A stretch of 64,000 bases of DNA from Ectobacillus sp. JY-23 (lineage in GTDB: Bacteria; Bacillota; Bacilli; Bacillales; Bacillaceae_G): the NCBI RefSeq assembly GCF_023022965.1, contig NZ_CP095462.1, forward strand, positions 496,001-560,000. Reading direction: 5' to 3'. Shown one piece after another: positions 16,064 to 24,000 of this stretch (position 1 is the stretch's first letter; the number at the start of each line of letters is the position of its first letter). A program made the translations under genes and the position numbers. The notes below the pieces were generated by a model. It had not been told where the DNA came from, did not search any database, and saw only the letters and a list, made by a program, of their open reading frames with translations.

Positions 16064-16867
16064 TTATATATTTTGTTTCTCCGATACGAAACTCTTCTTC
16101 ATAATTTCAAACCAATACTCATGCCCAATTGCTGTTAAATGTTGATCGTTGAAGATAATATCATTAATGTCCTGTTTATTTTTTGCTTGTAACGCTTGCA
16201 TTTCTTTATACACATCAACCATATCTAGGTGATGATTTTTAGCTGCTGTAATCGTTGTTTCAACATAACGATCATAGCTGTAGCCTAAACGGTTTTTTAT
16301 TGTACTGTTAATAGGCGCAGACGATTGCACTAAAATGATAGCTTCTGGTAACGCGTTCTTTAAATCAGCCAATATACGAGAAGCATCCTGTGCGGTTTGC
16401 TCCAACGTAATATTTTGCTTGTAATTTTCAAGTACAGGTAAATCAACAATAATAAGATTTGGCTTATTTGCAATTAATTCAGCCATCTTATTTTCTTTGA
16501 CAAATCTTTGTGTGCCATAGCCTGTATAGGTGTAATTTTTTACCGAAACAGTCGATAAATTGTGGATTGTATGTAAATAATTTTGCAATAGTGTATGTCC
16601 TTGTTTCGTTACATCACCGTTCTTTCTTGCTGTTTCATTTCCAAATATCGCAATATGTACGTTTGATTTTTTCTTAGATTGATGTTGTAGCCAATCTATG
16701 ATGCTATTGGACTTTGTCTCCAAAGACTTCATAGTCCCTACCTCTATGGTATTTGATGTTTGTGCAGCCTCTACCGTCTTTAAAATTTCTTTGTCGTAAT
16801 GCCATTTGCCAAATGCTAGTACTAAAGCAGTGCAAATCACTAACAACATAAGTGATACTTTTTTCAA
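16064..16867 (-). CDS. SGNH/GDSL-hydrolase-like exported protein with altered catalytic block
   Basis: A 267-residue protein with an N-terminal hydrophobic signal-anchor (about 3-20). The fold signs of the SGNH family are present: HIAIFGNETARKNGD (block I), PNLIIVDLPVLEN, an internal IILVQSSAPIN and a terminal NDQHLTAIGHEYW (block V with Asp-x-x-His spacing). In block I the usual GDS is GNE, so the nucleophilic serine seems missing. It may bind rather than hydrolyse its ligand. The start is TTG 16865-16867, seven bases after GGAGG; no ATG is well placed. Confidence 0.75.
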   Translation of the reverse strand: MKKVSLMLLVICTALVLAFGKWHYDKEILKTVEAAQTSNTIEVGTMKSLETKSNSIIDWLQHQSKKKSNVHIAIFGNETARKNGDVTKQGHTLLQNYLHTIHNLSTVSVKNYTYTGYGTQRFVKENKMAELIANKPNLIIVDLPVLENYKQNITLEQTAQDASRILADLKNALPEAIILVQSSAPINSTIKNRLGYSYDRYVETTITAAKNHHLDMVDVYKEMQALQAKNKQDINDIIFNDQHLTAIGHEYWFEIMKKSFVSEKQNI

Positions 16868-17091
16868 AATCAGTCCTCCTATTCCTATAAAACACTCTAT
16901 TAACATTATATAGAAAAAAAGCACATCTACAACTTTTTTCTATTATAAATTATACAGATAGTTCATTCTATAAAAAAACGAATGCTATTAAAATGATTGA
17001 TTTAGTTTGGTATCACCTTTCTTTTACGCCCTTTTTCATAACTCTCTTCTTCAAGCGTAACAATAACGGGGGATTGCCCTCACATCATTAA

Positions 17092-17126
17092 AAGTAAAAA
17101 GAGCAACAAAGTAGCTCTTTTTACTT
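17092..17126 (-). terminator. Terminator of the DUF3889 gene
   Basis: AAGTAAAAAGAGC and GCTCTTTTTACTT, a 13-base perfect stem with a 9-base loop, seven bases beyond the stop codon. It is symmetric enough to work in both directions. Nothing else is seen between here and the SGNH-like gene. Confidence 0.8.
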
Positions 17127-17133
17127 CTTGACG

Positions 17134-17448
17134 TTAAATCGGTGATTCGCGAAATGTGATACGGCGCACCTGTTCATCAGGTAGCTGCAGTTCAATGTCA
17201 ATAAATAACCCGTATTCTCGTTCTCCGTCTCGTACCCAGAACTTAAATTTTTCCACAGCGATATCCGCAGCTAGTTTTTCTCGTCCAACATACAAATAAT
17301 CAATGATATCAAGTTGTGGGTACTTTTCTTTCGTTGTTAATACGGCGAGTTTTCCCCATTTTGCATAAGAAGGATCTTGCCGCGCTGCATATACCTGTGC
17401 AGTTGTTAGAATAAGCAAACAAACGAGTAGCATAGCAAAGCGCTTCAT
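17134..17448 (-). CDS. DUF3889 domain-containing exported protein
   Basis: A 104-residue protein with a signal peptide (about 1-21, ending VYA). The mature part reads YAKWGKLAVLTTKEKYP, IIDYLYVGRE and EKFKFWVRDGEREYGLFIDIE, matching the small secreted DUF3889 family of Bacillus. Its beta-rich end may adopt a cystatin-like fold. Function is unknown. AGGAGG precedes ATG by seven bases. It is monocistronic. Confidence 0.82.
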   Translation of the reverse strand: MKRFAMLLVCLLILTTAQVYAARQDPSYAKWGKLAVLTTKEKYPQLDIIDYLYVGREKLAADIAVEKFKFWVRDGEREYGLFIDIELQLPDEQVRRITFRESPI

Positions 17449-17497
17449 ACGATCCCTCCTTTTCCTTATGTTGTGTTAACACACATTGTTTATACAC

Positions 17498-17530
17498 AAA
17501 AAAGAGGGCTCCGCCGCGAGGAGCACCCTT
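17498..17530 (-). terminator. Terminator of the 55-residue membrane protein gene
   Basis: On the minus strand GGGTGCTCC pairs with GGAGCCC around a GC-rich loop, followed by TTTTTT. The stem has a one-base bulge. Confidence 0.7.
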
Positions 17531-17598
17531 GTTGCAAATCTAACATTATTAAGCAGAAAGGAGAATTTGTATACTCGCATGAAAACAATGTAAATTCT

Positions 17599-17766
17599 TT
17601 ATTCCCCTCGCCCCCGAACATGCCGAGTTTCTTCGGCTTGTTCTGTTGTACTGTATCTAATCTCATCGTAAGGCTCGTACGTATCGTTTGGTCTTTTTGT
17701 TCGAAGCAGTCCAAATGCTGTAAAACCAATTAGCATAACAACACTGATAATAAGACCTGTAACCAT
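17599..17766 (-). CDS. Small membrane protein, DUF3951-like
   Basis: A 55-residue protein with one membrane helix at its N-terminus (MVTGLIISVVMLIGFTAF) and a charged tail with PNDTYEPYDEIRY. The helix plus Y-x-PYDE pattern resembles the small DUF3951 proteins of Bacillus, but this is only a likeness. GGAGGAGG lies six bases upstream of ATG 17764-17766, and a terminator follows about 70 bases downstream, so it looks like a real gene. An ATG five bases earlier is out of frame. Confidence 0.65.
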   Translation of the reverse strand: MVTGLIISVVMLIGFTAFGLLRTKRPNDTYEPYDEIRYSTTEQAEETRHVRGRGE

Positions 17767-17849
17767 TTCATTCCTCCTCCATCATCTATAGTACTTTGTT
17801 ACATTGTATGTACAAACTTGATTTGTCAGTATACTTTGCACAGCAAAAT

Positions 17850-17879
17850 AAAAGTCGGCTCTTCATTAGCCGACTTTTT
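17850..17879 (-). terminator. Terminator of the aldehyde dehydrogenase gene
   Basis: AAAAGTCGGCT and AGCCGACTTTT with a 7-base loop, ending two bases before the stop codon of the dehydrogenase gene. TTTTATTTTG follows on the minus strand. Confidence 0.85.
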
Positions 17880-17880
17880 G

Positions 17881-19302
17881 TTACCATTTAAACGTAATTA
17901 ATTTTAACTCTGTCATTTCTTCAATCGCATATTTAATACCTTCGCGGCCAAAACCGCTTTCTTTGATGCCTCCGTACGGCATATGATCGAGGCGGAACGT
18001 TGGTACGTCATTAATCATCACACCACCTACCTCTAAGTGCTTAGCTGCTTCCATAGCATGCGTGAGATTATTTGTGAATACCCCAGCCTGCAACCCATAT
18101 TTAGATGTATTTACATGAGAAATTGCGTCCTTAAAGTTATCGAAACGATGAAACACGACAACTGGACCAAAAATCTCTTGACAAGAAACTTCCATTTCTG
18201 CATTTACATTTTCTAAAATCGTTGGCTCGTATATGCGCTCGTTATGCATATTGCCGCCAAGTACAATGTTAGCACCACCTGATACAGCTGTTTGTACCCA
18301 ACGATCTATCCGCTTAACATCGCTTGTAGAAATGAGGGCTGAAATATCCGTTTGTTCATCAAGTGCATCTCCAACCACTAATTTTCCAGCTTCTTCTGTA
18401 AACATCTTTTTAAACATATCGTATATATCATTGTGGATATAGATACGCTGTACAGACACACATACTTGGCCATTGTTCACATAAGAGCCCCACACAATGC
18501 GCTGTACCATTTCTTTTGTGATGTTTGTATTATCAACAATAACTGCCGAATTGGCTCCGAGTTCCAAGGTCACGCGCTTTAAGCCTGCTTTTTGTTTTAA
18601 ATCAATGCCGACTTCAGGACTGCCAGTGAAGGTTATACCTGCGACATCCCGATGCTTGACCAATTCCTCTCCCACTACAGAGCCTTTTCCTGTAATGACG
18701 TTAAAGGCTCCTTTTGGCAGTTCAGTCGTGTCAAGCATTTCCGCAAGCAACAAAGCGGACAGCGGTGTTTGACTGGCAGGCTTTAATACAATTGTATTGC
18801 CAGCAGCAATAGCAGGGCCCACTTTATGTGCGACCAGGTTAGCCGGAAAATTAAACGGCGTAATTGCTGCCACTACACCAATTGGTTGACGTGTTGTATA
18901 AGCCACTCTTCCTTCTCCGCCCATCGCTGCATCAAGTGGAATGGTCTCACCATGAATGCGCTTCGCTTCTTCTTGTGCAAATTGATACGTAGCAATCGTT
19001 CGATCGACTTCTCCTCGCGCAGCTTGAAGCGGCTTACCCGCTTCAAGCGCAATGGTCCTTGCTAATTCTTCATGACGCTCCTTTAATTGTGCAATCAATT
19101 CTCCAAGAATAGTAGCTCGTTTATGAGCTGGTAGCTCTTTCATCGCTCCTGTTGCACGTTTGGCTGCTTGAATTGCCACTTCTACATCCGTTTTGGTTGC
19201 CTGTGGTATCTCAGCAATTACTTCTCCTGTGTAAGGTGCACGCAAAGACGCATATTCCGTCCCTTCACGCCACTCACCGTTTATGTACCATTTTTTAATC
19301 AT
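17881..19302 (-). CDS. NAD(P)-dependent aldehyde dehydrogenase
   Basis: A 473-residue ALDH-superfamily enzyme. It has ITPFNFPANLVAHKVGPA (cofactor entry), GNTIVLKPASQTP, ITFTGSPEVG, the general-base glutamate in LELGANSA (about 248) and the catalytic cysteine in NNGQVCVSVQR (about 283). EIFGPVV and the terminal PYGGIKESGFGREG follow. It oxidises an aldehyde to its acid in the cytosol; the overall pattern recalls lactaldehyde/semialdehyde or GapN-like members but the substrate is not certain. ATG 19300-19302 is preferred over the adjacent GTG. It is monocistronic. Confidence 0.9.
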   Translation of the reverse strand: MIKKWYINGEWREGTEYASLRAPYTGEVIAEIPQATKTDVEVAIQAAKRATGAMKELPAHKRATILGELIAQLKERHEELARTIALEAGKPLQAARGEVDRTIATYQFAQEEAKRIHGETIPLDAAMGGEGRVAYTTRQPIGVVAAITPFNFPANLVAHKVGPAIAAGNTIVLKPASQTPLSALLLAEMLDTTELPKGAFNVITGKGSVVGEELVKHRDVAGITFTGSPEVGIDLKQKAGLKRVTLELGANSAVIVDNTNITKEMVQRIVWGSYVNNGQVCVSVQRIYIHNDIYDMFKKMFTEEAGKLVVGDALDEQTDISALISTSDVKRIDRWVQTAVSGGANIVLGGNMHNERIYEPTILENVNAEMEVSCQEIFGPVVVFHRFDNFKDAISHVNTSKYGLQAGVFTNNLTHAMEAAKHLEVGGVMINDVPTFRLDHMPYGGIKESGFGREGIKYAIEEMTELKLITFKW

Positions 19303-19410
19303 CACGTCACCCCCAATTAAACTCCTACCTTTTGATATTCTTTGTTAAAAGTGGAACTCCTTTTTGATAGCTGAATTGTACAAACGTTGTTACTGTAACA
19401 ATATAACATG

Positions 19411-19448
19411 GATAAGAAAACCAGTTCCAATGAACTGGTTTTCTTATC
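19411..19448. terminator. Long hairpin terminator beside the oxidase remnant
   Basis: A 17-base perfect stem (GATAAGAAAACCAGTTC and complement) with loop CAAT. It overlaps the stop of the berberine-bridge oxidase remnant and would end transcripts running leftward from the kam locus. Confidence 0.8.
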
Positions 19449-19812
19449 TTCTTTGAATACTTTGCGGAAATCGAAATACTTGCAACGGATCATATTTCTC
19501 GTTTACTTTACGCAGCATCTTCACATTGCCACCAAAATATGATTTTTCATAGTTCTGCAAAGGGCTAATCGGAAAGTTAATATAAGAACCAGTTGTAATA
19601 TTTTCTTTGCCTCACCCTCTGTTCCGGAAAAGAAACCTCTTCCAAAAATACCTATACCCTCTTCGGCTGAATGATATAAACTGGCACTGATAGTCATTCT
19701 AGGATCCAAATTTGGAAGCCAACGTTGCCCAGTTTCCAAGAAACGTTCCATTATGGTATGAAAAATATAGTTATATGGATTGTACTTGTCTTCATCAGCT
19801 GAAATTAAAGTA
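19444..19812 (-). pseudogene. C-terminal remnant of a berberine-bridge-type FAD oxidase, frameshifted
   Basis: Starting near 19812, one frame gives ...SADEDKYNPYNYIFHT..., MERFLETGQRWLPNLDP and SASLYHSAEEG. A neighbouring frame continues with TGSYINFPISPLQNYEKSYF, NVKMLRKVNEKYDP and VFRFPQSI to a stop at 19444. The last part is the BBE domain that ends YgaK-like FAD oxidases. The FAD-binding N-terminal two thirds are absent and a frameshift lies near 19600. The fragment abuts yokU, so a deletion probably joined them. Confidence 0.75.
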
Positions 19813-20070
19813 ATTTCTCTTAAGAATCCGTTCCTTATACATAAGCTCCTTATACGTTAATTGCTTATTTAATTCGTTTGTATCAATTAAAAACAATTGA
19901 TCTTCTATCGCTCGTGTCGTTTCTTCTGTCTGATACTCCATTCCACAGGCTGTGCAGCGCACGCACGGCGTTTCTGTAATACAAATCACTTTCCTGCCAT
20001 CCGGTAATTCCCAATACACTGTATTGGTTGCATGTGTAGCATGTGAAACTTCACACCATTCGCAAATCAT
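19795..20070 (-). CDS. yokU: YokU family protein
   Basis: A 91-residue protein with two CxxC pairs (CEWC at 3-6, CTAC near 39), probably binding zinc, and a C-terminal EDQLFLIDTNELNKQLTYKEL. YokU genes are regularly found next to kamA in Bacillus. Here the start overlaps the kamA stop by four bases (20067-20070), showing translational coupling. Its role is unknown; an accessory function for lysine aminomutase is only an inference. The remnant of an unrelated oxidase abuts its end. Confidence 0.88.
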   Translation of the reverse strand: MICEWCEVSHATHATNTVYWELPDGRKVICITETPCVRCTACGMEYQTEETTRAIEDQLFLIDTNELNKQLTYKELMYKERILKRNYFNFS

Positions 20071-21476
20071 TCTGCTTCACCGGCACGAACAAATGCTTTA
20101 GATAACTGCGCCTGATACTTTTTCTCTTTTAATTCGTCGCGCTTATCACGCTTATCCTTGAGCGAAGCATGCTCCGGATTTCCTTTATAACTTTGACGAA
20201 GATGCATGCGCTGTAAACCTTCCGGTGTTAGCACTGTTTTTGACTCATTCAAGAGACCAGCAATTCCGGCATTTGAGCGTTTTTCTTCCATGTCTGGATA
20301 AACTTCCTTAAAGTATGCTTCTGCTCTGCCTGGCACATAGTTTTGGGGCTCAGGATACGTTGTGATTACCCCTTCAAAATTGCGCAATACGATTTTATCC
20401 GCGCTTTGTGACACAACATAGTTCGGTTGCAGAGCAATCTTACCGCCACCGCCCGGTGCGTCGACAACAAAGGTAGGTACCGCATAACCCGATGTATGAC
20501 CTCGCAATCCTTCTATAATTTCAAGACCTTTTGAAACCGGTGCACGGAAATGACTAATACCTTCTGACAAATCACACTGATAAATATAATAAGGACGAAC
20601 ACGAATTTTCACAAGATCATGCATCAGCTTTTTCATAATAGGAACACTGTCATTAATTCCTGCTAAAATGACAGCTTGATTGCCCAGCGGTACCCCGGCA
20701 TTCGCAAGCATCTCACAAGCTCGTTTTGATTCCTCTGTAATTTCAATGGAGGTATTGAAATGTGTATTCAGCCAGATCGGATGGTATTTCTTTAAAATAT
20801 TACATAGATTTTCAGTAATACGCTGCGGAAATACAACAGGCGCTCTCGTACCAATTCGGATAATCTCTACATGCGGAATATCACGCAAATGCTTTAAGAT
20901 ATATTCCAAAATATTGTCGTTAATAAGTAAACCATCACCACCAGAAATTAATACATCGCGGATTTGCGGCGTTTCTCGAATATATGTGACAGCAGCATCT
21001 AGCTGCTTCTTTGGCACGCCCATCCCTATTTGCCCTGAAAAGCGACGTCTTGTACAGTATCTACAATACATCGAACATTGGTTTGTTACTAAAAATAAAA
21101 CACGATCCGGATAGCGATGTGTAAGTCCCGGCACGGGGGAATCTTCGTCCTCATGAAGAGGATCTTCTGCATCGTAACGTGTTTTATAAAGTTCAGCAGA
21201 AATAGGTACACTTTGCATACGAATGGGGCAACGCGGATCATCAGGATTCATTAAAGACGCGTAATATGGTGTAATGTTGAGCGGAATCGTTTTTGTAGAA
21301 ATACGCACACCTTCTTCTTCTTCTGGTGTAAGATTCACAACCTTCTTTAAATCCTCCAGCGTTTTAATCGTGTTGGTCAGCTGCCAAATCCAATCATTCC
21401 ATTGCTCTTGTGTAACATCTTTCCAAAGCTCAACTTCTTTCCAATGTCTACTTGATGTGTATACACTATGTACCAT
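20067..21476 (-). CDS. kamA: L-lysine 2,3-aminomutase
   Basis: A 469-residue radical-SAM, PLP-dependent enzyme that interconverts L-lysine and beta-lysine. The iron-sulfur ligands are CSMYCRYC (Cys 134, 138 and 141) and the PLP lysine lies in PGGGGK near 338. Also visible are TRRRFSGQIG and LISGGDGLL. GAGGGGG precedes ATG by eight bases. A sigma-54-type promoter lies 36 bases upstream, so kamA-yokU should depend on the neighbouring enhancer-binding activator. Length is as expected for the Clostridium/Bacillus enzymes. Confidence 0.96.
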   Translation of the reverse strand: MVHSVYTSSRHWKEVELWKDVTQEQWNDWIWQLTNTIKTLEDLKKVVNLTPEEEEGVRISTKTIPLNITPYYASLMNPDDPRCPIRMQSVPISAELYKTRYDAEDPLHEDEDSPVPGLTHRYPDRVLFLVTNQCSMYCRYCTRRRFSGQIGMGVPKKQLDAAVTYIRETPQIRDVLISGGDGLLINDNILEYILKHLRDIPHVEIIRIGTRAPVVFPQRITENLCNILKKYHPIWLNTHFNTSIEITEESKRACEMLANAGVPLGNQAVILAGINDSVPIMKKLMHDLVKIRVRPYYIYQCDLSEGISHFRAPVSKGLEIIEGLRGHTSGYAVPTFVVDAPGGGGKIALQPNYVVSQSADKIVLRNFEGVITTYPEPQNYVPGRAEAYFKEVYPDMEEKRSNAGIAGLLNESKTVLTPEGLQRMHLRQSYKGNPEHASLKDKRDKRDELKEKKYQAQLSKAFVRAGEAE

Positions 21477-21511
21477 TCTCCCATCCCCCTCTGGCTCTTT
21501 TTCTTTTTACA

Positions 21512-21528
21512 AGCAAATTTCATACCAA
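21512..21528 (-). promoter_or_regulatory. Sigma-54 (-24/-12) promoter of kamA
   Basis: The minus strand reads TTGGTATGAAATTTGCT. The GG and GC pairs are separated by exactly 10 bases, as sigma-54 requires, and the -12 element TTGCT is consensus. It lies just upstream of kamA and next to a sigma-54 activator gene. The activator's distal binding sites were not identified. Confidence 0.72.
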
Positions 21529-21654
21529 AACTACAAACGGGACGGAAAAATAGATTTTTTCTTTATTTACACAAAAAATACACTGTTCTCATAGAAATAA
21601 CAAATAAACTCACATGTATAGAGCAACTTTGCAGTAACTCTAATATCGCGACAT

Positions 21655-21680
21655 AAAAAAATACGCCGAAAATCCGGCGC
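21655..21680 (-). terminator. Terminator of the sigma-54 activator gene
   Basis: On the minus strand CGCCG-GATTTT-CGGCG is followed by TATTTTTTT, directly after the stop codon at 21681. It separates the activator from the kamA transcript. Confidence 0.85.
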
Positions 21681-23057
21681 CTATACCTTAGTTTGTTTTT
21701 GCAATTTATATTGTAGTGTTTGACGCGGTAAATCCAGTAAAATAGCTGCTCGTTGAATATTTCCGCCTGTTTGCCGAAGCGCCTCTTGAATGAGTGCAGT
21801 CTCTGTTTCCTGCAATACTTCACGAAGCGGCCGTATTTTGGTTTCACCGCTTTTTTTCATTTGCTGCAATTGCAATGGTAAGTGTATAACAGAAAGCTTC
21901 ACGCCATCTGCCATAATCATCGCATGTTCGATCGTATGCTTCAGTTCTCTCACATTTCCAGGCCAATGATATTGATGGAATAGCTGTAGTACACTATGAT
22001 CAACGTTTTGAACGTTTTTTTGAAAGCGATGATTAAACATTTCAATAAAATGGGACGTCAGCAGTTCAATGTCAAAGCTACGCTCCCTAAGAGGTGGAAT
22101 CAACAAGGAGAACACATTTAAACGATAATATAAATCAGGTCGTATCGTTCCTTTTTGTACGCAGTCGAGTGGAGATTCGTTAATAGCCGCAATAATCCTT
22201 ACGTTAACACGGCAGGTTTTTTGATTACCGATTCGCCTTACAATCCCATCCTCCAATACGCGAAGCAACTTCGCTTGCAATTCAAGTGGCATTGAATTCA
22301 TCTCATCTAGAAACAATGTACCCCCGTCCGCCAATTCAAATAAGCCAGGTCTATCTACAGCACCTGTATAACTCCCTTTTGTTGTCCCAAACAAAAGACT
22401 CTCCAAAAGCGACTCTGGGAGTGCGGCGCAGTTTTGTGCAATAAAGGCATGTTGATTGCGGGGGGACAGGGCATGAATAGCTTGCACAAATAACTCTTTC
22501 CCTGTACCTGTTTCACCCACCACAAGTACTGATGAGTCTGCATAAGCCACTTTTTCCAGCTGCTTTTTTACTTGTAGCAAAGCGGGGTCATTCGTTAAAA
22601 TATCAGCCGTCGTATACAGTTGATTTTTTGCGTCCCTTTTTCGCGAAGGAGGATTTACACGTGCTTGCAAATCCAACACCTTTTCACCTAACTTCTTGAT
22701 TGTTGAATAGTCTTTAGCAATTTCAACTGCCCCTACAAGCTGACCTTGAAGCATGATGGGGATTGTGGTATTGATTGTATCAATAAATTGTCCATTTATA
22801 TTTTGATAGCGCTGCGCTTGCTGCACAATGGCTTGCTTGGTTTGAAGCACTTGTAATAGGGTACTTGTTTCCTTTGTTAAAGAAGGAAACGCCTCTAGCA
22901 CATGCTTGCCGAGTACTTCCCTTGGCGTCAATCCATCATGTCTGGCCGCTACTTCATTATAAAAAATGGTAATTCCGTTTTTATCCACCGCATGAATAGC
23001 TTCATCAATCGCATTCAAAATGCCACGAATCATTTCACCTTCACTATTTTTTCTCAC
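21681..23057 (-). CDS. kamR: Sigma-54-dependent activator of the kam locus
   Basis: A 458-residue enhancer-binding protein. A PAS-type sensor (about 10-115) is followed by a central AAA+ domain (about 150-385). That domain has Walker A GETGTGKE, the sigma-54 contact loop GSYTGAV (usually GAFTGA), Walker [12 protein letters not shown] and R-finger region [22 protein letters not shown] Fis-type HTH ([21 protein letters not shown]) ends the protein. It should open the -24/-12 promoter of kamA, perhaps after sensing lysine or a product. GTG 23055-23057 is chosen; the upstream region forms the yodP terminator. Confidence 0.88.
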   Translation of the reverse strand: MRKNSEGEMIRGILNAIDEAIHAVDKNGITIFYNEVAARHDGLTPREVLGKHVLEAFPSLTKETSTLLQVLQTKQAIVQQAQRYQNINGQFIDTINTTIPIMLQGQLVGAVEIAKDYSTIKKLGEKVLDLQARVNPPSRKRDAKNQLYTTADILTNDPALLQVKKQLEKVAYADSSVLVVGETGTGKELFVQAIHALSPRNQHAFIAQNCAALPESLLESLLFGTTKGSYTGAVDRPGLFELADGGTLFLDEMNSMPLELQAKLLRVLEDGIVRRIGNQKTCRVNVRIIAAINESPLDCVQKGTIRPDLYYRLNVFSLLIPPLRERSFDIELLTSHFIEMFNHRFQKNVQNVDHSVLQLFHQYHWPGNVRELKHTIEHAMIMADGVKLSVIHLPLQLQQMKKSGETKIRPLREVLQETETALIQEALRQTGGNIQRAAILLDLPRQTLQYKLQKQTKV

Positions 23058-23076
23058 ATTCTCACCATCCCCTAAC

Positions 23077-23114
23077 TGCCGAAAAACAAGCATTTATGTG
23101 CTTGTTTTTCGGCA
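23077..23114. terminator. Terminator between yodP and the activator gene
   Basis: TGCCGAAAAACAAGCA and its exact complement flank loop TTTATG. It is the end of the yodT-to-yodP transcript. The distal arm reaches to within 20 bases of the activator start, so the activator transcript may begin inside or downstream of it, or depend on read-through. Confidence 0.8.
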
Positions 23115-23145
23115 CCCCAACATAAAAGTAGCTAAAATTCTGTTT

Positions 23146-24000
23146 CTACGCTTTACTTATATCCTTTACCCACACATTCATATCCTCTAGCTTATCAAAA
23201 ATATAACAATTGTTTACCAGACGTCCTCTATATTGATAGCCTAGCTTCCAAAATGCAGCATTCATGCCATACGACAAAGAGCGCGCGATTGTATAAGCAC
23301 AGTAAATTGATTCATCCTGCAAATCGCACTCTAATTGTTTTAGAAGCTCCTTCATTAAGCCATACTGACGATCTTCCTCTAATGTAGCGCAGTTTGTAAG
23401 CTCCGCATTTTTTTGCAATGCATCTATTTCCGCAGATGCCGCGCTGACAATAACACCATCTTTTTCATACACACGATATATAGTTCCTTCTTGCATCGTT
23501 TGTGCAACATAGCTTGCTTCATTTAAAGGAGTGGGGTAGATTTGAAATACAGTCCCGTATAATGCCGCCAGTTGCTTCGCATCCGCCACTGTTGCTTTTC
23601 GGCTATGGTAGTCAATTGGCACATTTTTCTCCTTCGGTGTGCTGTTTCGTACAGAAGCAACAATGTGGTCTCCTTGGGACCAATAATTGCTGTTGCGCCG
23701 ATTTTGATCGCTATATTTCACCATAAACAACATATGACTGCCTTGAAAATAGCCATCTACTATCGCTTCCATTATATAACCAGCATGTAAAAACTGCTGT
23801 ACATGCTCTCCTCTTGCTTTAATAATCAGTTTTGTGTACTGATAATGCCGCGCTAATTCTTCTGTTTTGTCAATCATATCTCTCACACTACCTCTATACA
23901 AATCTACTCGAATTCTTTCGTTAAAATGATCAAGTGCTGCTTCCATATAGAAAGTAGGTGCCTTAAGCTTGAAATTTTCATAGTATGTGTTCGCTTTCAT
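23146..24000 (-). CDS. ablB: Beta-lysine N-acetyltransferase
   Basis: A 284-residue GNAT enzyme, the YodP/AblB family. It has an N-terminal NERIRVDLYRGSVRDM, KLIIKARGEHVQQFLHAGY and GYFQGSHMLFMVKY, and the acetyl-CoA fold in the C-terminal half (ATVADAKQLAALYGTVFQIYP, AELTNCATLEEDRQYGLMKEL, SYGMNAAFWKLGYQYRGRL). It acetylates beta-lysine made by KamA to N-epsilon-acetyl-beta-lysine. ATG 23998-24000 follows GAGG; the longer frame upstream lies inside yodQ. It is the last gene of the yodTSRQP operon, overlapping yodQ by 23 bases. Confidence 0.9.
   Translation of the reverse strand: MKANTYYENFKLKAPTFYMEAALDHFNERIRVDLYRGSVRDMIDKTEELARHYQYTKLIIKARGEHVQQFLHAGYIMEAIVDGYFQGSHMLFMVKYSDQNRRNSNYWSQGDHIVASVRNSTPKEKNVPIDYHSRKATVADAKQLAALYGTVFQIYPTPLNEASYVAQTMQEGTIYRVYEKDGVIVSAASAEIDALQKNAELTNCATLEEDRQYGLMKELLKQLECDLQDESIYCAYTIARSLSYGMNAAFWKLGYQYRGRLVNNCYIFDKLEDMNVWVKDISKA

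Noticed and set aside
17490-17729. 79-codon minus-strand frame overlapping the 55-residue gene
   Set aside because: No ribosome site; the overlapping shorter frame has GGAGGAGG, a membrane helix and a terminator.
22355-22420. GSYTGA loop of the sigma-54 activator read as a sign of inactivity
   Set aside because: The Thr-Gly-Ala part that contacts sigma-54 is kept and similar variants occur in working activators; Walker motifs and the HTH are intact.
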